Notes under the pieces: generated by a model | What the model was told of the DNA's origin: nothing | What the model saw: only the letters and a program-made list of their open reading frames with translations | Database searches by the model: none | Translations under genes and position numbers: made by a program | Source of the DNA: an uncultured Verrucomicrobiota bacterium | GTDB lineage: Bacteria > Verrucomicrobiota > Verrucomicrobiia > Limisphaerales > AAA164-E04 | DNA length: 46,825 nt | Reading direction: 5' to 3' | NCBI GenBank assembly: GCA_913061285.1 | Contig: CAJXVR010000016.1 | Coordinates: 1-46,825 of the forward strand | Shown: one piece after another, positions 1 through 10,415 of the stretch | Numbering within the stretch: the stretch's first letter is position 1 | Layout of the letters: each line of letters opens with the position of its first letter

Positions 1-41
1 TAGATCGCTCGTCGGCAGCGTCAGATGTGTATAAGAGACAG
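1..41 (+). other. Sequencing adapter: i5 index TAGATCGC + TCGTCGGCAGCGTC + 19-bp mosaic end AGATGTGTATAAGAGACAG
   Basis: Exact string match to the Nextera read-1 adapter; not genomic. Confidence 0.98.
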
Positions 42-1268
42 GACTTGAAACACTCTTTCGCTTACGAAACTGACGGTGCGGTCATCAAACTCAACCCGGT
101 AAAACTACGAGAGCGGATTGGATCGACCGCCAAAGCCCCCCGCTGGGCGATGGCTTTCAAATACGCCGCTGAGCAAGCCGAAACCAAACTCAAAAACATC
201 ACCATTCAAGTGGGACGAACGGGAGCACTGACCCCAGTCGCCGAATTAGAACCGGTCTTTGTCAGTGGGAGCACTGTCAGTCGCGCGACGCTCCACAACG
301 AAGAAGAACTCCAGAGGAAAGACATCCGTATTGGTGATACGGTTGTCATTGAGAAAGCGGGCGAGATTATCCCTGCCGTCGTCCGGGTGGTTGTCGGCAA
401 ACGAACGGGAGACGAAACGCCTTACGAATTCCCAAAAGAATGTCCCGAGTGCCAAACACCGGTCACGCGAGACAATGAAGAAAAAGCTGTGGGCGTTGTC
501 ATCCGCTGCAGTAATCCAAACTGTCCAGCCCAAGTCCGAGAACGACTCGAGCACTGGTGTTCTCGGGGGGCCATGGATATCGAAGGCGGCGGCCAAGTTC
601 TAGTCCAGAAACTCGTCGAAAAGGGACTCGCAATCAATGTCGCTGAACTCTACAAACTCACGCTCGAAGAAGTGTCAGCCCTCGAGCGGATGGCTGATAA
701 GTCCGCTCAAAACTTCTTGGACGGACTCGAAGCGAGCAAGACCCGTGACCTCTGGCGCTTGATCTTCGGCTTAGGCATTCTTCATGTCGGTGCCGGGGTC
801 GCAAAAACCTTGGGACGTCATTTTTCGGACCTCACCCACGTAATGGAAGCCAATGAAGAACAGCTCGTTGCTATCGACGAAATCGGTTCGGTCATTGCCC
901 ATAGCATTGCCACCTGGTTCGATGATCCAAGCAACCAAGCGCTTGTCGAGGCCCTAGAAAAAGCCGGGCTCAACTTCAACTCGGCCCTCCATGTTCCCGA
1001 GACCGAAGACCGCCCTTTCAAAGGCAAGACCTTCGTTCTTACCGGTTCCCTACCGAACCTGACTCGATCTGCGGCTAGCACAAAGATTGAGGAGGCCGGA
1101 GGTAAAGTAGTGAGCAGCGTCAGTAAAAAAACAAACTACGTCGTCGCCGGAGACGAAGCGGGATCAAAGCTCGAGAAGGCCCAACGTCTGGGACTAGAAA
1201 TCCTGACCGAAGACGCTTTCCTATCACTACTAGCAAGGCCCCAGGAAGGGGCAGACACGTCCGCGTAG
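42..1268 (+). CDS. ligA: NAD-dependent DNA ligase LigA, C-terminal part (5' truncated at adapter)
   Basis: GRTGALTPVAELEPVFVSGSTVSRATLHN, IRIGDTVVIEKAGEIIP, zinc finger CPECQTPV..CSNPNCPAQ, C-terminal BRCT GKTFVLTGSLPNLTRSAASTKIEEAGGKV; N-terminal MYKRQ is adapter-derived. Confidence 0.97.
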   Translation, partial: DLKHSFAYETDGAVIKLNPVKLRERIGSTAKAPRWAMAFKYAAEQAETKLKNITIQVGRTGALTPVAELEPVFVSGSTVSRATLHNEEELQRKDIRIGDTVVIEKAGEIIPAVVRVVVGKRTGDETPYEFPKECPECQTPVTRDNEEKAVGVVIRCSNPNCPAQVRERLEHWCSRGAMDIEGGGQVLVQKLVEKGLAINVAELYKLTLEEVSALERMADKSAQNFLDGLEASKTRDLWRLIFGLGILHVGAGVAKTLGRHFSDLTHVMEANEEQLVAIDEIGSVIAHSIATWFDDPSNQALVEALEKAGLNFNSALHVPETEDRPFKGKTFVLTGSLPNLTRSAASTKIEEAGGKVVSSVSKKTNYVVAGDEAGSKLEKAQRLGLEILTEDAFLSLLARPQEGADTSA

Positions 1269-1316
1269 CAAGGATTTATTCCTCCCTAATCAGAACCTCA
1301 AGGAGTTCACTCCAAA

Positions 1317-2885
1317 TCACTGAATCGACCGGCGCAATAGGTTATGGGTCATTTGCTGGACTCGTTCATCAGGTCCGTGGGGCCGTGACCAATGCGACCA
1401 AGGCAACATGTGGCCTGGCGGATGCGAAAGGCCCTGACACCAGAAAATAGTCGATGCATTAAAGACAAAATTACCCTGAGGCCCTGGATAGATTGTAGCC
1501 GCCCACTGCTGCGGATTATCTCCTCCCTGAAGCGCTGTGCCCTTAGCGACAATTTCCAGCCCAGTCATATCGCTCGGCGGATCCCCATGGTATTCCCAAC
1601 CGATAAGTCCAGGGATTCGGTCTCCCTTTTTGAGATCAGTATCCTGAAACATCCAGTGATCGGGCTGATCAACAATCCAATCACCACCACCATTGACGGG
1701 CTCAACATTGCGTGCCCCAATTAAATAGCCTTCATCAGGGCCGCGATGGGGAAACGGGCCGTTCAGACGTTCACGCAATTCTGCCCATTGATACTCACCT
1801 CCGTAGGGACCGCCCCGAAAGAGAATCCGCTTCTCAACCCCACTCGAGCTCTTCCTGAAAGGACTGACCCAACAAACCGAATTACCCGAGAAAAACATCA
1901 GATTCACGCCGGACTCCCGCAGTTTCAACGCAGTCTCATACTGACGGATATCCCAATATTCATCGTGCCCTACACTCAAGAAGGTCTTACAGCGTAGGGC
2001 TCGCTCTGGAGTGATCATATCACTATTGGAACAATAGCTCACATCGTATCCATGCTTCTCAAGCCAGTAGGCAAAGGGAAACTCAAAACAGAGCCACTCG
2101 CCCGATCCGACCGACTGCGGATTTTCATAGATCTGGGCATATTTGCCATAGGGCCGATCAAAACTCACGTCCGCCCACGGACCCTGGTTGCCTTTGGGAT
2201 GCGTGTAGACCGAGTAGTTGTCTGGCCAACGATTGTACGCTTGCCAGGTATTGTCACTACACTGAAAAAGAATATCCGCCGGACGTTCGTCTCGCACAAT
2301 AAAGATGACATAACTTTGCCAGGCCCCCTTCGAAACAGAATCTGGCACCAAGGATAGCCGTCCAAGATATACCCCACTCGGCCAATCCTCTGGGATTCGA
2401 ATCGTTGTCGTCGGCTCCCATCGACACTCTCGAAGATTCTTGGCACCGATCGGGGGCATCGCTTGCTTGCGCCCCTTAAACGGCCCCAGCGTCTTCATCA
2501 ATCGCGCCCCTCTACCGCCATAGTAGCCGGTCCGAAAGATCTCGATAACAAACGGTTCCTCGGGATCTGTCGATACCATCAAATCCAATGAATCGCCCGC
2601 CTCCACACTCTGCCGAGAACAAAAGCCCTCGATCCTTGGAGAACGAAATCCGTTCCGATGATCCAGTCGCACTCGAGTCAACTGCCAATCACGGGCCCCT
2701 GCCAGTCGGTTCTCACGATCAATCAGTTTGGGGTCAGCTAAGGCCCTTTGCTCTTGGCCAACCACAGGAATCGCACTAGCCAAAGCACTCCCCGCGACAA
2801 GGCTCGATTCCTTCAAGAAATTTCGTCTTGAGACTATCCGGTGGGATGGGTCAGATCGCTCTCTACTCTCGTTCATAACGGACAC
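1317..2885 (-). CDS. N,N-dimethylformamidase beta-subunit-like protein with Tat-type signal
   Basis: SRRNFLKESSLVAGSALASA leader; NTWQAYNRW, VSFDRPYGK, LSVGHDEYWD, FFSGNSVCWVSPF motifs shared with the ORF at 11661. Confidence 0.8.
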   Translation of the reverse strand: MSVMNESRERSDPSHRIVSRRNFLKESSLVAGSALASAIPVVGQEQRALADPKLIDRENRLAGARDWQLTRVRLDHRNGFRSPRIEGFCSRQSVEAGDSLDLMVSTDPEEPFVIEIFRTGYYGGRGARLMKTLGPFKGRKQAMPPIGAKNLRECRWEPTTTIRIPEDWPSGVYLGRLSLVPDSVSKGAWQSYVIFIVRDERPADILFQCSDNTWQAYNRWPDNYSVYTHPKGNQGPWADVSFDRPYGKYAQIYENPQSVGSGEWLCFEFPFAYWLEKHGYDVSYCSNSDMITPERALRCKTFLSVGHDEYWDIRQYETALKLRESGVNLMFFSGNSVCWVSPFRKSSSGVEKRILFRGGPYGGEYQWAELRERLNGPFPHRGPDEGYLIGARNVEPVNGGGDWIVDQPDHWMFQDTDLKKGDRIPGLIGWEYHGDPPSDMTGLEIVAKGTALQGGDNPQQWAATIYPGPQGNFVFNASTIFWCQGLSHPPGHMLPWSHWSRPHGPDERVQQMTHNLLRRSIQ

Positions 2886-2918
2886 ATTCTTTCTAACGGA
2901 TAGTGAAAACAGCGGCTT

Positions 2919-4580
2919 CTAACGCAAGGAAACAATTCGAGAGCTGGCATGGACATGCGACATGGGAGGTGCCGGACACAAAAACATCCACAATTTCTGT
3001 CTTGAGTGTTTTGCCAAGACAAGAAAATAGGCACTCATCAGGGCGGCGATCATAATGCTAATGAACAGTTCAACGAGATGAGGCGACGAAGCCACCTGGC
3101 GACCCATTCCAAACACCCCGGCCATCAACATAGCCATTCCAATCCATAGATACAGAACGAACGCAACAACCGTCACGATAAGAATCCACCCCAACGCACT
3201 GGTTAGAGTAGCGCTCCGAGCCCCACGCCAAAGAGCATACCAAAAGGCTCCATAGAACCAACAATATCCGGCGACGCCATCGATACAGAGCTCGATCAAT
3301 TTCAATCCAAAAACCTTCGAGACCTGAGACCAATTCCACTGAGACGACAATTGCTTTGTTAGCCCGGACAAGAGAGGCGCGGTTGAATCACTATTGATAG
3401 CTAAAGCAGCCTCTCCAACAAAAGCCACTAGTTTGAGAACAAACACCAGCATGACCGCATAGAAAGCAAAACGGCGGGAATATTGACCCAATTCATGGAG
3501 AACGTCCCTCAGACGAATCGGTGTTGTCAGAAGCAGCTCCAGGCAAGCTCGTCCCTCGTTGCCAACGAAAATCCGACTCCCTTCCCAAATAGCAAGACCG
3601 AACAAAAGCCAGGTACAAATGGCTTCAACACCGATCCGAAGAGGCGCCAAAGCAGCGGCAACAACACCTAAGAAAAGCACCAGAATCGCAAATCGTTTTC
3701 CGTATCTCAAAGAACTCCGTCGATTGAGCAACGATTCCAACGGATGCTTTTCTCCCACTTGCCGCACCATTGGTGGTAACAACCAGCGATGTTTGCCATC
3801 CGTAGCGTTCCTCGCAGACTCAGCCGCAGCGCCCCCCTCGATCTGCCATCGCTTTTCAAGCACAACGCCCGAGAGCAATCCCAACACGAAAACGACACTC
3901 CACAAGACAAGCAGTGAAATCCAGAATGTTGAGGAATCAAACTGAAACAAGCCATCGAACGAACCCGAGAACAGACTCCAAGGAGAAGGAAAGAAACTTC
4001 CCATCGCTTTCGAGGCGATCACCGAGGCAAGATTCCATATCAAAACCACTGCCAAGGAAGTCACAAGCGACCGACCGGCAAAACGAGACTGAGCCGAAAC
4101 GAACCCCCCAATGGCAAGCGCGACTCCCAAGCTTGAGACTAGGGCCACACATATTCTCAGATACTCATCAAAGGTCACACCTCCAAGCAGTATTAGCATA
4201 CCTAACACCGGAAGCGCCGCGACAAGATTGAAGGACGAACTGATCATTCCAGAGGACAACTTCCCCATCACTACTTGTCGCCCCCTCATCCGAGTCAAGA
4301 ACAGGAGACCGATGGTCCCCTCCCTTTTTTCACTACTGAGACAATCGGACGAGTTTCGAAGTCCTTCTACCAAGCAATACATCCACAAGAAATAGGCACA
4401 CAATTGAAAAACCGGGGTTCCAACCCGCACCGTCCCGGAACCGAACAACATCGGCAGTCCCTGGAAGACCGCAACAATCAGGATCGAGACAACTGCAGTT
4501 AATGGCCGCACCATATAGGTTGATCGACGACGAGAACGAACGAGAAACTCTCGATGCAGAATCGGCGGAATAATTTCCAT
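2919..4580 (-). CDS. ABC-2-type transporter permease-like multi-pass membrane protein
   Basis: N-terminal HREFLVRSRRRSTYMVRP, REGTIGLLFLTRMRGRQVVMGKL motif, multiple hydrophobic segments, second partial repeat GRACLELLLTTPIRLRDVLHE. Confidence 0.75.
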   Translation of the reverse strand: MEIIPPILHREFLVRSRRRSTYMVRPLTAVVSILIVAVFQGLPMLFGSGTVRVGTPVFQLCAYFLWMYCLVEGLRNSSDCLSSEKREGTIGLLFLTRMRGRQVVMGKLSSGMISSSFNLVAALPVLGMLILLGGVTFDEYLRICVALVSSLGVALAIGGFVSAQSRFAGRSLVTSLAVVLIWNLASVIASKAMGSFFPSPWSLFSGSFDGLFQFDSSTFWISLLVLWSVVFVLGLLSGVVLEKRWQIEGGAAAESARNATDGKHRWLLPPMVRQVGEKHPLESLLNRRSSLRYGKRFAILVLFLGVVAAALAPLRIGVEAICTWLLFGLAIWEGSRIFVGNEGRACLELLLTTPIRLRDVLHELGQYSRRFAFYAVMLVFVLKLVAFVGEAALAINSDSTAPLLSGLTKQLSSQWNWSQVSKVFGLKLIELCIDGVAGYCWFYGAFWYALWRGARSATLTSALGWILIVTVVAFVLYLWIGMAMLMAGVFGMGRQVASSPHLVELFISIMIAALMSAYFLVLAKHSRQKLWMFLCPAPPMSHVHASSRIVSLR

Positions 4581-4712
4581 GCTCTCTCAAGCCTGACGCT
4601 CCCCCAAATCAAAGTCGAGCCGATTCCCCAGGATCACGATTCCAGAATGGCTGTTTTTTCGTAATTTGACTTCATCAATAGACCGTCTACTTTAAGTGGC
4701 TAGACAAGAACT

Positions 4713-5159
4713 ATGGAATACTTCATTCGAGGAGATAATCACTCGCCTGTAACAGGCCCTTATACCGTAGCCCAACTGAGGACAAAATTAATCGAAGGCC
4801 ACATCACATCTCAATTTCTTGCCTCGAGCGACCTGGGAGAATCCACCGACCAACTAACCAAAGGACGTCTCTGTGACTGGTTTTCCGTTCGACAGATTCC
4901 CGGACTCCCTTTTCAACCAATCACCCATAAGGATGCATCCAAACCAAGCGCCCCTGCCGCCCGGAGAAGAATCGGTGAAGTAGTCTCGATTCTCGCCAGC
5001 GCAAGTGTCGGCACACTGATCGAGTCACCGGTACTTAGAACACTCTTTTGGGCACTCATTCTTCTCGGCCTCCTTGATACGCTTGGAGTCTTTCATCCCA
5101 TCAAGAGCCTCGCAAAGCGCTCCAAGCGGCCTGTCCTCCAACAATCCTCCAGGAAGTGA
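4713..5159 (+). CDS. GYF_2-domain protein with C-terminal transmembrane segment
   Basis: MEYFIRGDNHSPVTGPYTVAQLRTKLIEGHIT resembles GYF_2 domain; hydrophobic TLFWALILLGLLDTL near C-terminus. Confidence 0.65.
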   Translation: MEYFIRGDNHSPVTGPYTVAQLRTKLIEGHITSQFLASSDLGESTDQLTKGRLCDWFSVRQIPGLPFQPITHKDASKPSAPAARRRIGEVVSILASASVGTLIESPVLRTLFWALILLGLLDTLGVFHPIKSLAKRSKRPVLQQSSRK

Positions 5160-5175
5160 ACATCCTAAATTCGCA

Positions 5176-5409
5176 ATGAAATACGACTACATTGGTGTCG
5201 AGCTACTCAAGATCGCGGCCTTCCTCTATGTCGCTCGCTTCATCGCCGCTGCAATCTACATGGGTCCCGGCACCAAATCGTGGAGCGAAGCGTTGTTTTC
5301 AAACGCCTACCGCTACATCGGGAACGAGCTGACCGTCACCGCAAGCATAACCGGCCTCGTCGGCCTGATCAGCCTGATCGTTGCGGCCTCTAAAAACAGC
5401 AAAGCCTAG
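5176..5409 (+). CDS. Small membrane protein, unknown function
   Basis: ATG at 5176 (MKYDYIGVELLKIAAFLYVARF), two hydrophobic segments, downstream of the GYF_2 gene. Confidence 0.5.
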   Translation: MKYDYIGVELLKIAAFLYVARFIAAAIYMGPGTKSWSEALFSNAYRYIGNELTVTASITGLVGLISLIVAASKNSKA

Positions 5410-5714
5410 ACAGAATCGTTGGCACGTACGCTTCCAGCACACCGAGCATTCCCTTTCAATCGCTTCGGAAATAACCTCGCCGGATCGATGTCACGATCAT
5501 TTCCAGTATCTAGAATGGCTCCCATCTCGCGCAGCCCACACGAAAAAACCTCCTAAAAACGGCCACTCCCAACTCCGCTAACTACGGGTGCCAAAAATAG
5601 CAAATGTGCGTCGCTTTTTTGTTTAGTGGACGGATATTCCCCGCTAACCTTCGAGGCAGCTTTCTACGGGGAGCTGCATCCGGCTCACCGCATATTTCTG
5701 ATCTACTAAAGCCT

Positions 5715-8700
5715 ATGAGAAACCAACGTCCACAGCGTCAGCTCAATCCCAAGGGCCGTATCACGGTCCTGGCCTTGTTTCTTTCTGTTCTCCTCGGGAC
5801 CTTTGCTTCCATCGAGAAAGTCGCAGCTCAAACAATCATCGACACTGCGCTCGAGACCCCCAATCTTGACTGGCAGAGCAATGGATTGTGGACATTACAG
5901 ACCGACGTGGCGGCGGACAACGAAGACGCCCTGGCCAGCGGCCCGCTCGCCGACGAAGAGGCTGCCATTCTCGCCCTCACCCTTGAAGGCCCCTTGACGG
6001 GAAGCTTCTGGTGGAAGGTCTCGAGTGAAGCAGACTTCGATTACCTCTATTTTGCCATTGATGGGGAAATCATTGGCGAGATCTCCGGCGACGTCGATTG
6101 GGAACAAGCATCATTCGAACTCAGTGAGGGCGAACATGAACTTCAGTGGATTTACGAAAAAGATGAGGGGGGCGCAGACGGCGCGGATCGAGGCTGGCTT
6201 GATCGTTTAGAACTAAGTTTGCCTAATGTGCCTCTTAAGATCACCCAACAACCCAGCGATCAAACGGTCGTCGTAGGACAGAGTGTATCGTTTACCGTCG
6301 TGGTCGAAGGCTCAGGAAACATTGCCTACCAATGGTACTTCGGCGATGAACCGATTCCCGGAGCTGATACCCCCAGCATCGCGATCGAGACCGTGAGCGC
6401 AGACGATGCGGGCGACTATTCCGTCTACATCGAAAACGAGACTGAGGAGGCTGAAAGCACCGTGGCTCGATTGACCGTTACGGATGCCACTTCCCCGACG
6501 ACTCCATCCAATCCTGGGAATGGCAACACCAACAACGGCACTACCTGGACGATTCTCATCTACGGACATGGAGATCACAATCTTTCTACTAGCTTGGTAA
6601 GGGACATGTTAGAAATGGAGCAGTCCGGCAGCGCGGATGGCTTCAACATCGTCCTTCAAGCCGATTTCAACGCATCCGATAAAGACTTTGCCAGCTTCGC
6701 GATCGATTCAGGTATTCCCCGTGAACTCCACACCGGAATCACGCGTTATCTCGTCGGCAGTGATACCGATAGCGACCCAAACACATTCAACACGCAACCG
6801 ATTGGTAGGCTTCCTGAGTCCATGAACATGGATCTCTCCAGCACACTCAAAGACTTCCTCACTTGGGGAATTCAGACTTATCCAGCAGATCGCTATGGCA
6901 TCGTGTTTTGGAACCACGGCGGCCAATGGGAAGGCTTTGGTGGTGATACCCAAGACGGCGTCACCCATACCGACGGCCTGTCAACGGCAGTGATCCGCAA
7001 GGCGGTCAAGGAAACGATGGCTGAGCGATCCGTTTCCAAATTTGAATTCGTCGCTTTCGATACCTGTCTCATGGGTGGCGCAGAAGTGCTCATTGATTTC
7101 GTGGACATCTGTGATCTCTTCATTGCCAACGCCGAACTCGACTACGGTGATGGACTCGAGTACGGCGGCGAACTCAATATTCTGAAAAACAATCCTGGAA
7201 TTGATATCTTCGAATTCGGACGGCAGGAAGTGCCTGTTTGGGACGCCCATCACCAAACCCAAGTAGACAACGCTCTCAAGGTCCACGCTACCTTCGATCT
7301 CCGAAAATTCTCCGCGTTCTCACAGAGCCTCAATGCCTTTGCCAAAGAACTCAAAGGACTCTTGGAACAGAACAACCTCGTCATTCCAACACTTCAGCGC
7401 CAAACCGTTCACTATAACATTGCAAAGGTCAGTGAAATTAGTAAGCCGACCGACTATATCGACCTAGGTGAGTTCGCAGATAAGATCGCAAGCCACGGTT
7501 CGTCAAGTGCCCGCCTCAAATCGACGGCACAAGCCGTCAGCCAAAGCATCGACAATATGATTCTAGGTCTGACGGCAGGCACCAAACGTCAAGGGAAAGT
7601 TCATGGGCTTTCCATTTACTACCCGACAGCAGGGGTCAACGAACAGAACGTCTATCTTGACCTCGCCTTCAATGCACTCCCCGACGCGGCTTGGCAGGGA
7701 TTCCTTGGAGCCGTTTCGGAGCGGGTAAACGGTGATCAACAAGCCCCCGGTGTGAGTGTCGGATCAAGCGGCTCAGCCCGCCGCAGCGGCAACGATCGTG
7801 CCGGCGACTTCTTCTATGTGGGCTCCCTGGACGATCCCGCATCGCTCGTCTTTAATCTCGAAGAAGCGGACGACGCCTATGGATTCTACTCGGCACTGAT
7901 AAGCAACGGGGAAACTGGCGACCCTAACGAATACGTCTATCTCGGCGAAATCGCCAACGGACTCGCCGACGGCCCAGGAGAATACGAACTCCTTTGGGAC
8001 ACCACCATGCCAACAATCTCCGCCAGCGAAGACGACTCTCAACCCTATCTTGGGGGCTGGTTTCAAGAACCTGGTTCCGACATAATGGTGAGCTACGCCG
8101 ATTACACAGCACCCGGCGAAGAAGAACCCATCGAAGTTGTCTTGATCACCCAATTAGGGGAAGAGGCGGGCGAAATCATTCAAGTTCTTGATTCGGCCAA
8201 TGAAACCCTGTCAGCGGTTGCCGACGTGACGCTTGCGCCCGGAGGCAAATTGACCCCGGTCTATTACACCGAGCTTCGACAAGGAGAACCGGATACCTGG
8301 GACACTTATGAAATATTCTTTGAGGAAGATTTCATCATTATTCCTGAAGGCGGTATTAAAGATATTGCGGTGGACTACACGCCTGCCTTCCTTGGAGATT
8401 ACACGGTAGAAATCCTCGTCACAGACATCTTTGACAATGAAAGTGATATCCTCAACTTCCCCGTGCTCGTCGTCGATGACATCACTGACCTACCGAAGAA
8501 CCCCACGCTATCAATCGGACGTGGGGCCACCGGGGAGCTGCAGATCAGCTGGCCAGCAAGCGATGCGATTGGCTTTATTCTTCAATCCACCGCGAGTATC
8601 GGGACAACGTGGAGCGAGGTTCCCGCGGAACAAATCAACTATGACGAGGCAACCGATCAAGAATCCGTACTATTGACGAACGATTCAGAGGGTCAGTTCT

Positions 8701-8732
8701 TCCGCCTCTTCAAGCCGCAACCAACCCCGTGA
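5715..8732 (+). CDS. Secreted clostripain-like (C11) cysteine peptidase with Ig-like domain and C-terminal FFRL module
   Basis: TWTILIYGHGDHNL, FWNHGGQWEGFG (His) and FDTCLMGGAEV (Cys) match the C11 catalytic pattern; Ig-like ITQQPSDQTVVVGQSVSF...DDAGDYSV; signal peptide. Confidence 0.85.
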   Translation: MRNQRPQRQLNPKGRITVLALFLSVLLGTFASIEKVAAQTIIDTALETPNLDWQSNGLWTLQTDVAADNEDALASGPLADEEAAILALTLEGPLTGSFWWKVSSEADFDYLYFAIDGEIIGEISGDVDWEQASFELSEGEHELQWIYEKDEGGADGADRGWLDRLELSLPNVPLKITQQPSDQTVVVGQSVSFTVVVEGSGNIAYQWYFGDEPIPGADTPSIAIETVSADDAGDYSVYIENETEEAESTVARLTVTDATSPTTPSNPGNGNTNNGTTWTILIYGHGDHNLSTSLVRDMLEMEQSGSADGFNIVLQADFNASDKDFASFAIDSGIPRELHTGITRYLVGSDTDSDPNTFNTQPIGRLPESMNMDLSSTLKDFLTWGIQTYPADRYGIVFWNHGGQWEGFGGDTQDGVTHTDGLSTAVIRKAVKETMAERSVSKFEFVAFDTCLMGGAEVLIDFVDICDLFIANAELDYGDGLEYGGELNILKNNPGIDIFEFGRQEVPVWDAHHQTQVDNALKVHATFDLRKFSAFSQSLNAFAKELKGLLEQNNLVIPTLQRQTVHYNIAKVSEISKPTDYIDLGEFADKIASHGSSSARLKSTAQAVSQSIDNMILGLTAGTKRQGKVHGLSIYYPTAGVNEQNVYLDLAFNALPDAAWQGFLGAVSERVNGDQQAPGVSVGSSGSARRSGNDRAGDFFYVGSLDDPASLVFNLEEADDAYGFYSALISNGETGDPNEYVYLGEIANGLADGPGEYELLWDTTMPTISASEDDSQPYLGGWFQEPGSDIMVSYADYTAPGEEEPIEVVLITQLGEEAGEIIQVLDSANETLSAVADVTLAPGGKLTPVYYTELRQGEPDTWDTYEIFFEEDFIIIPEGGIKDIAVDYTPAFLGDYTVEILVTDIFDNESDILNFPVLVVDDITDLPKNPTLSIGRGATGELQISWPASDAIGFILQSTASIGTTWSEVPAEQINYDEATDQESVLLTNDSEGQFFRLFKPQPTP

Positions 8733-8764
8733 CAAAAGAACGAAAAGCGAGAACCAAAGCACGA

Positions 8765-9913
8765 ATGAACTCCTGGAAAACAGCGATGAAACTCTGGATA
8801 AGCACGCTACTACTGATCACTGTCCTCCCACTACTCAGCGCCGCACCGTTGGTCTATGAAGGCATTGAAGGCATTGGTAAGGGCAAACACATCGTGTTCG
8901 TTGCTAATGATCACGAATATCGCTCCGAACAGGCCTGCCCCTTAATGGCCAAGATCATGGCGAAGCATTTCGGTTTTCGATGCACCGTCTTGTTTGGCCT
9001 CGACGATCAAGGAGACATCATGGCTGGAGCAACGCGTCTTCCAGGCCTCGAGGCCCTGAAGGATGCGGATCTGCTTTTCTTCTTCACTCGATTCATGAAC
9101 CTTCAGGATTCCCAAGCAAGTCTCCTGGTGGATTACTTCGAACGAGGTGGCCCGGTTGTCGGCCTTCGAACGTCCACTCATTGTTTCAACGGTCAGAAGG
9201 GACGCTGGAGCAAGCTAAACTACAACTACAAGGGTGACGACTACTTTGGAGGCCTTGGCGAGCAAATCTTCGGCAACACCTGGAGACGGAATACCGGCCA
9301 ATCTCACTATGGTTCGAACCACCAGATGGGCAGCCGCATCACACCTGTCGCCAGTGCGCGTTCACATCCAATCAACCAAGGCGTGACACAAATCCACGCC
9401 TACTCAGGCGCCTACGCTTCCCCCTTGCCCGCTGGAGCCACATCGCTTCTCGAAGTACAGGTCTTGAATACCTTTCATCCTAGTAAGGATATCAACCAAA
9501 ATAAGCCGCTCGTCACAGCCGCCTGGACAAGACCCTCCTATGTTGCGCCCTCAGGAACCAAGAAAAACGCGCGCGTGGTTTACACCTCCTTCGGAGCGTC
9601 GGAAGATCTTCTGAGTGAGGATGGCCGGCGCTTTCTCACCAATGCCTGTCTTTGGGCCGGAGGATGGGAAGACAGCATTCAATCAGATCTGAACGTTAGC
9701 ATCGTAGGAACGTTCAAGCCAAGCGCCTACACCAGCGGACTCTATCATAGCGGCGTCAAGCCTGAGGATTTGAGCGGGTGGGATAGCCAAATCATGCCCC
9801 AGGGATCTAAGCTAAAAGGAGCCGACAATCCTAAATTCACGAAGCGTATGGCGCGGATTCTTAAACATCGCCCACAACTCCAAAAACAACTCTCAGAACC
9901 ATCTGGCGACTAG
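8765..9913 (+). CDS. Secreted ThuA-like domain protein
   Basis: Signal peptide, then GKHIVFVANDHEYRSEQACPLMAKIMAKHFGF..., LVDYFERGGPVVGLRTSTHCF; reading frame open from GTG at 8729, overlapping the upstream stop. Confidence 0.75.
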   Translation: MNSWKTAMKLWISTLLLITVLPLLSAAPLVYEGIEGIGKGKHIVFVANDHEYRSEQACPLMAKIMAKHFGFRCTVLFGLDDQGDIMAGATRLPGLEALKDADLLFFFTRFMNLQDSQASLLVDYFERGGPVVGLRTSTHCFNGQKGRWSKLNYNYKGDDYFGGLGEQIFGNTWRRNTGQSHYGSNHQMGSRITPVASARSHPINQGVTQIHAYSGAYASPLPAGATSLLEVQVLNTFHPSKDINQNKPLVTAAWTRPSYVAPSGTKKNARVVYTSFGASEDLLSEDGRRFLTNACLWAGGWEDSIQSDLNVSIVGTFKPSAYTSGLYHSGVKPEDLSGWDSQIMPQGSKLKGADNPKFTKRMARILKHRPQLQKQLSEPSGD

Positions 9914-9970
9914 TTCTCGCACCTGTTCGAGGAAATTGGAAAACACTGCTGAATCCCGTACTTAGTAACA

Positions 9971-10393
9971 ATGCACGGAGCAAGGGATAGCCTAAGCCGC
10001 TTCACTGAGGCTCAAGATTCGATCTATCCTCAAGTCCTGAGAGAGTTACGCGCTGGGGAGAAACGCTCCCATTGGATGTGGTTCGTCTTCCCCCAGCGGA
10101 GGGGCTTGGGTTCGAGCACCAACGCACACTTCTACGGACTGGCTTCGCTTTGTGAGGCGCAAGACTATTGGGCACACAGCATCCTCGGCCCTCGACTTAT
10201 CGAATGCACCGAACTCGTCTTAAACATCAACGAACGATCCGCCTTTGAAATTTTTTCGTCCCCAGACGACCTCAAATTTCAATCGTGCCTAACGCTGTTC
10301 CTACAGGTTGAACCCAAAGCCCCTTTATTCACCAAGGCCTTAAGCCACTACTTCAACGGTGTTCCCGACCAACGCACGCTCGATCTTCTTTAA
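9971..10393 (+). CDS. DUF1810 family protein
   Basis: FTEAQDSIYPQVLRELRAGEKRSHWMWFVFPQRRGLGSS...LGPRL.EC..LVL pattern. Confidence 0.9.
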   Translation: MHGARDSLSRFTEAQDSIYPQVLRELRAGEKRSHWMWFVFPQRRGLGSSTNAHFYGLASLCEAQDYWAHSILGPRLIECTELVLNINERSAFEIFSSPDDLKFQSCLTLFLQVEPKAPLFTKALSHYFNGVPDQRTLDLL

Positions 10394-10415
10394 CCAGTGA
10401 CGTCAAGCGTTGGAC

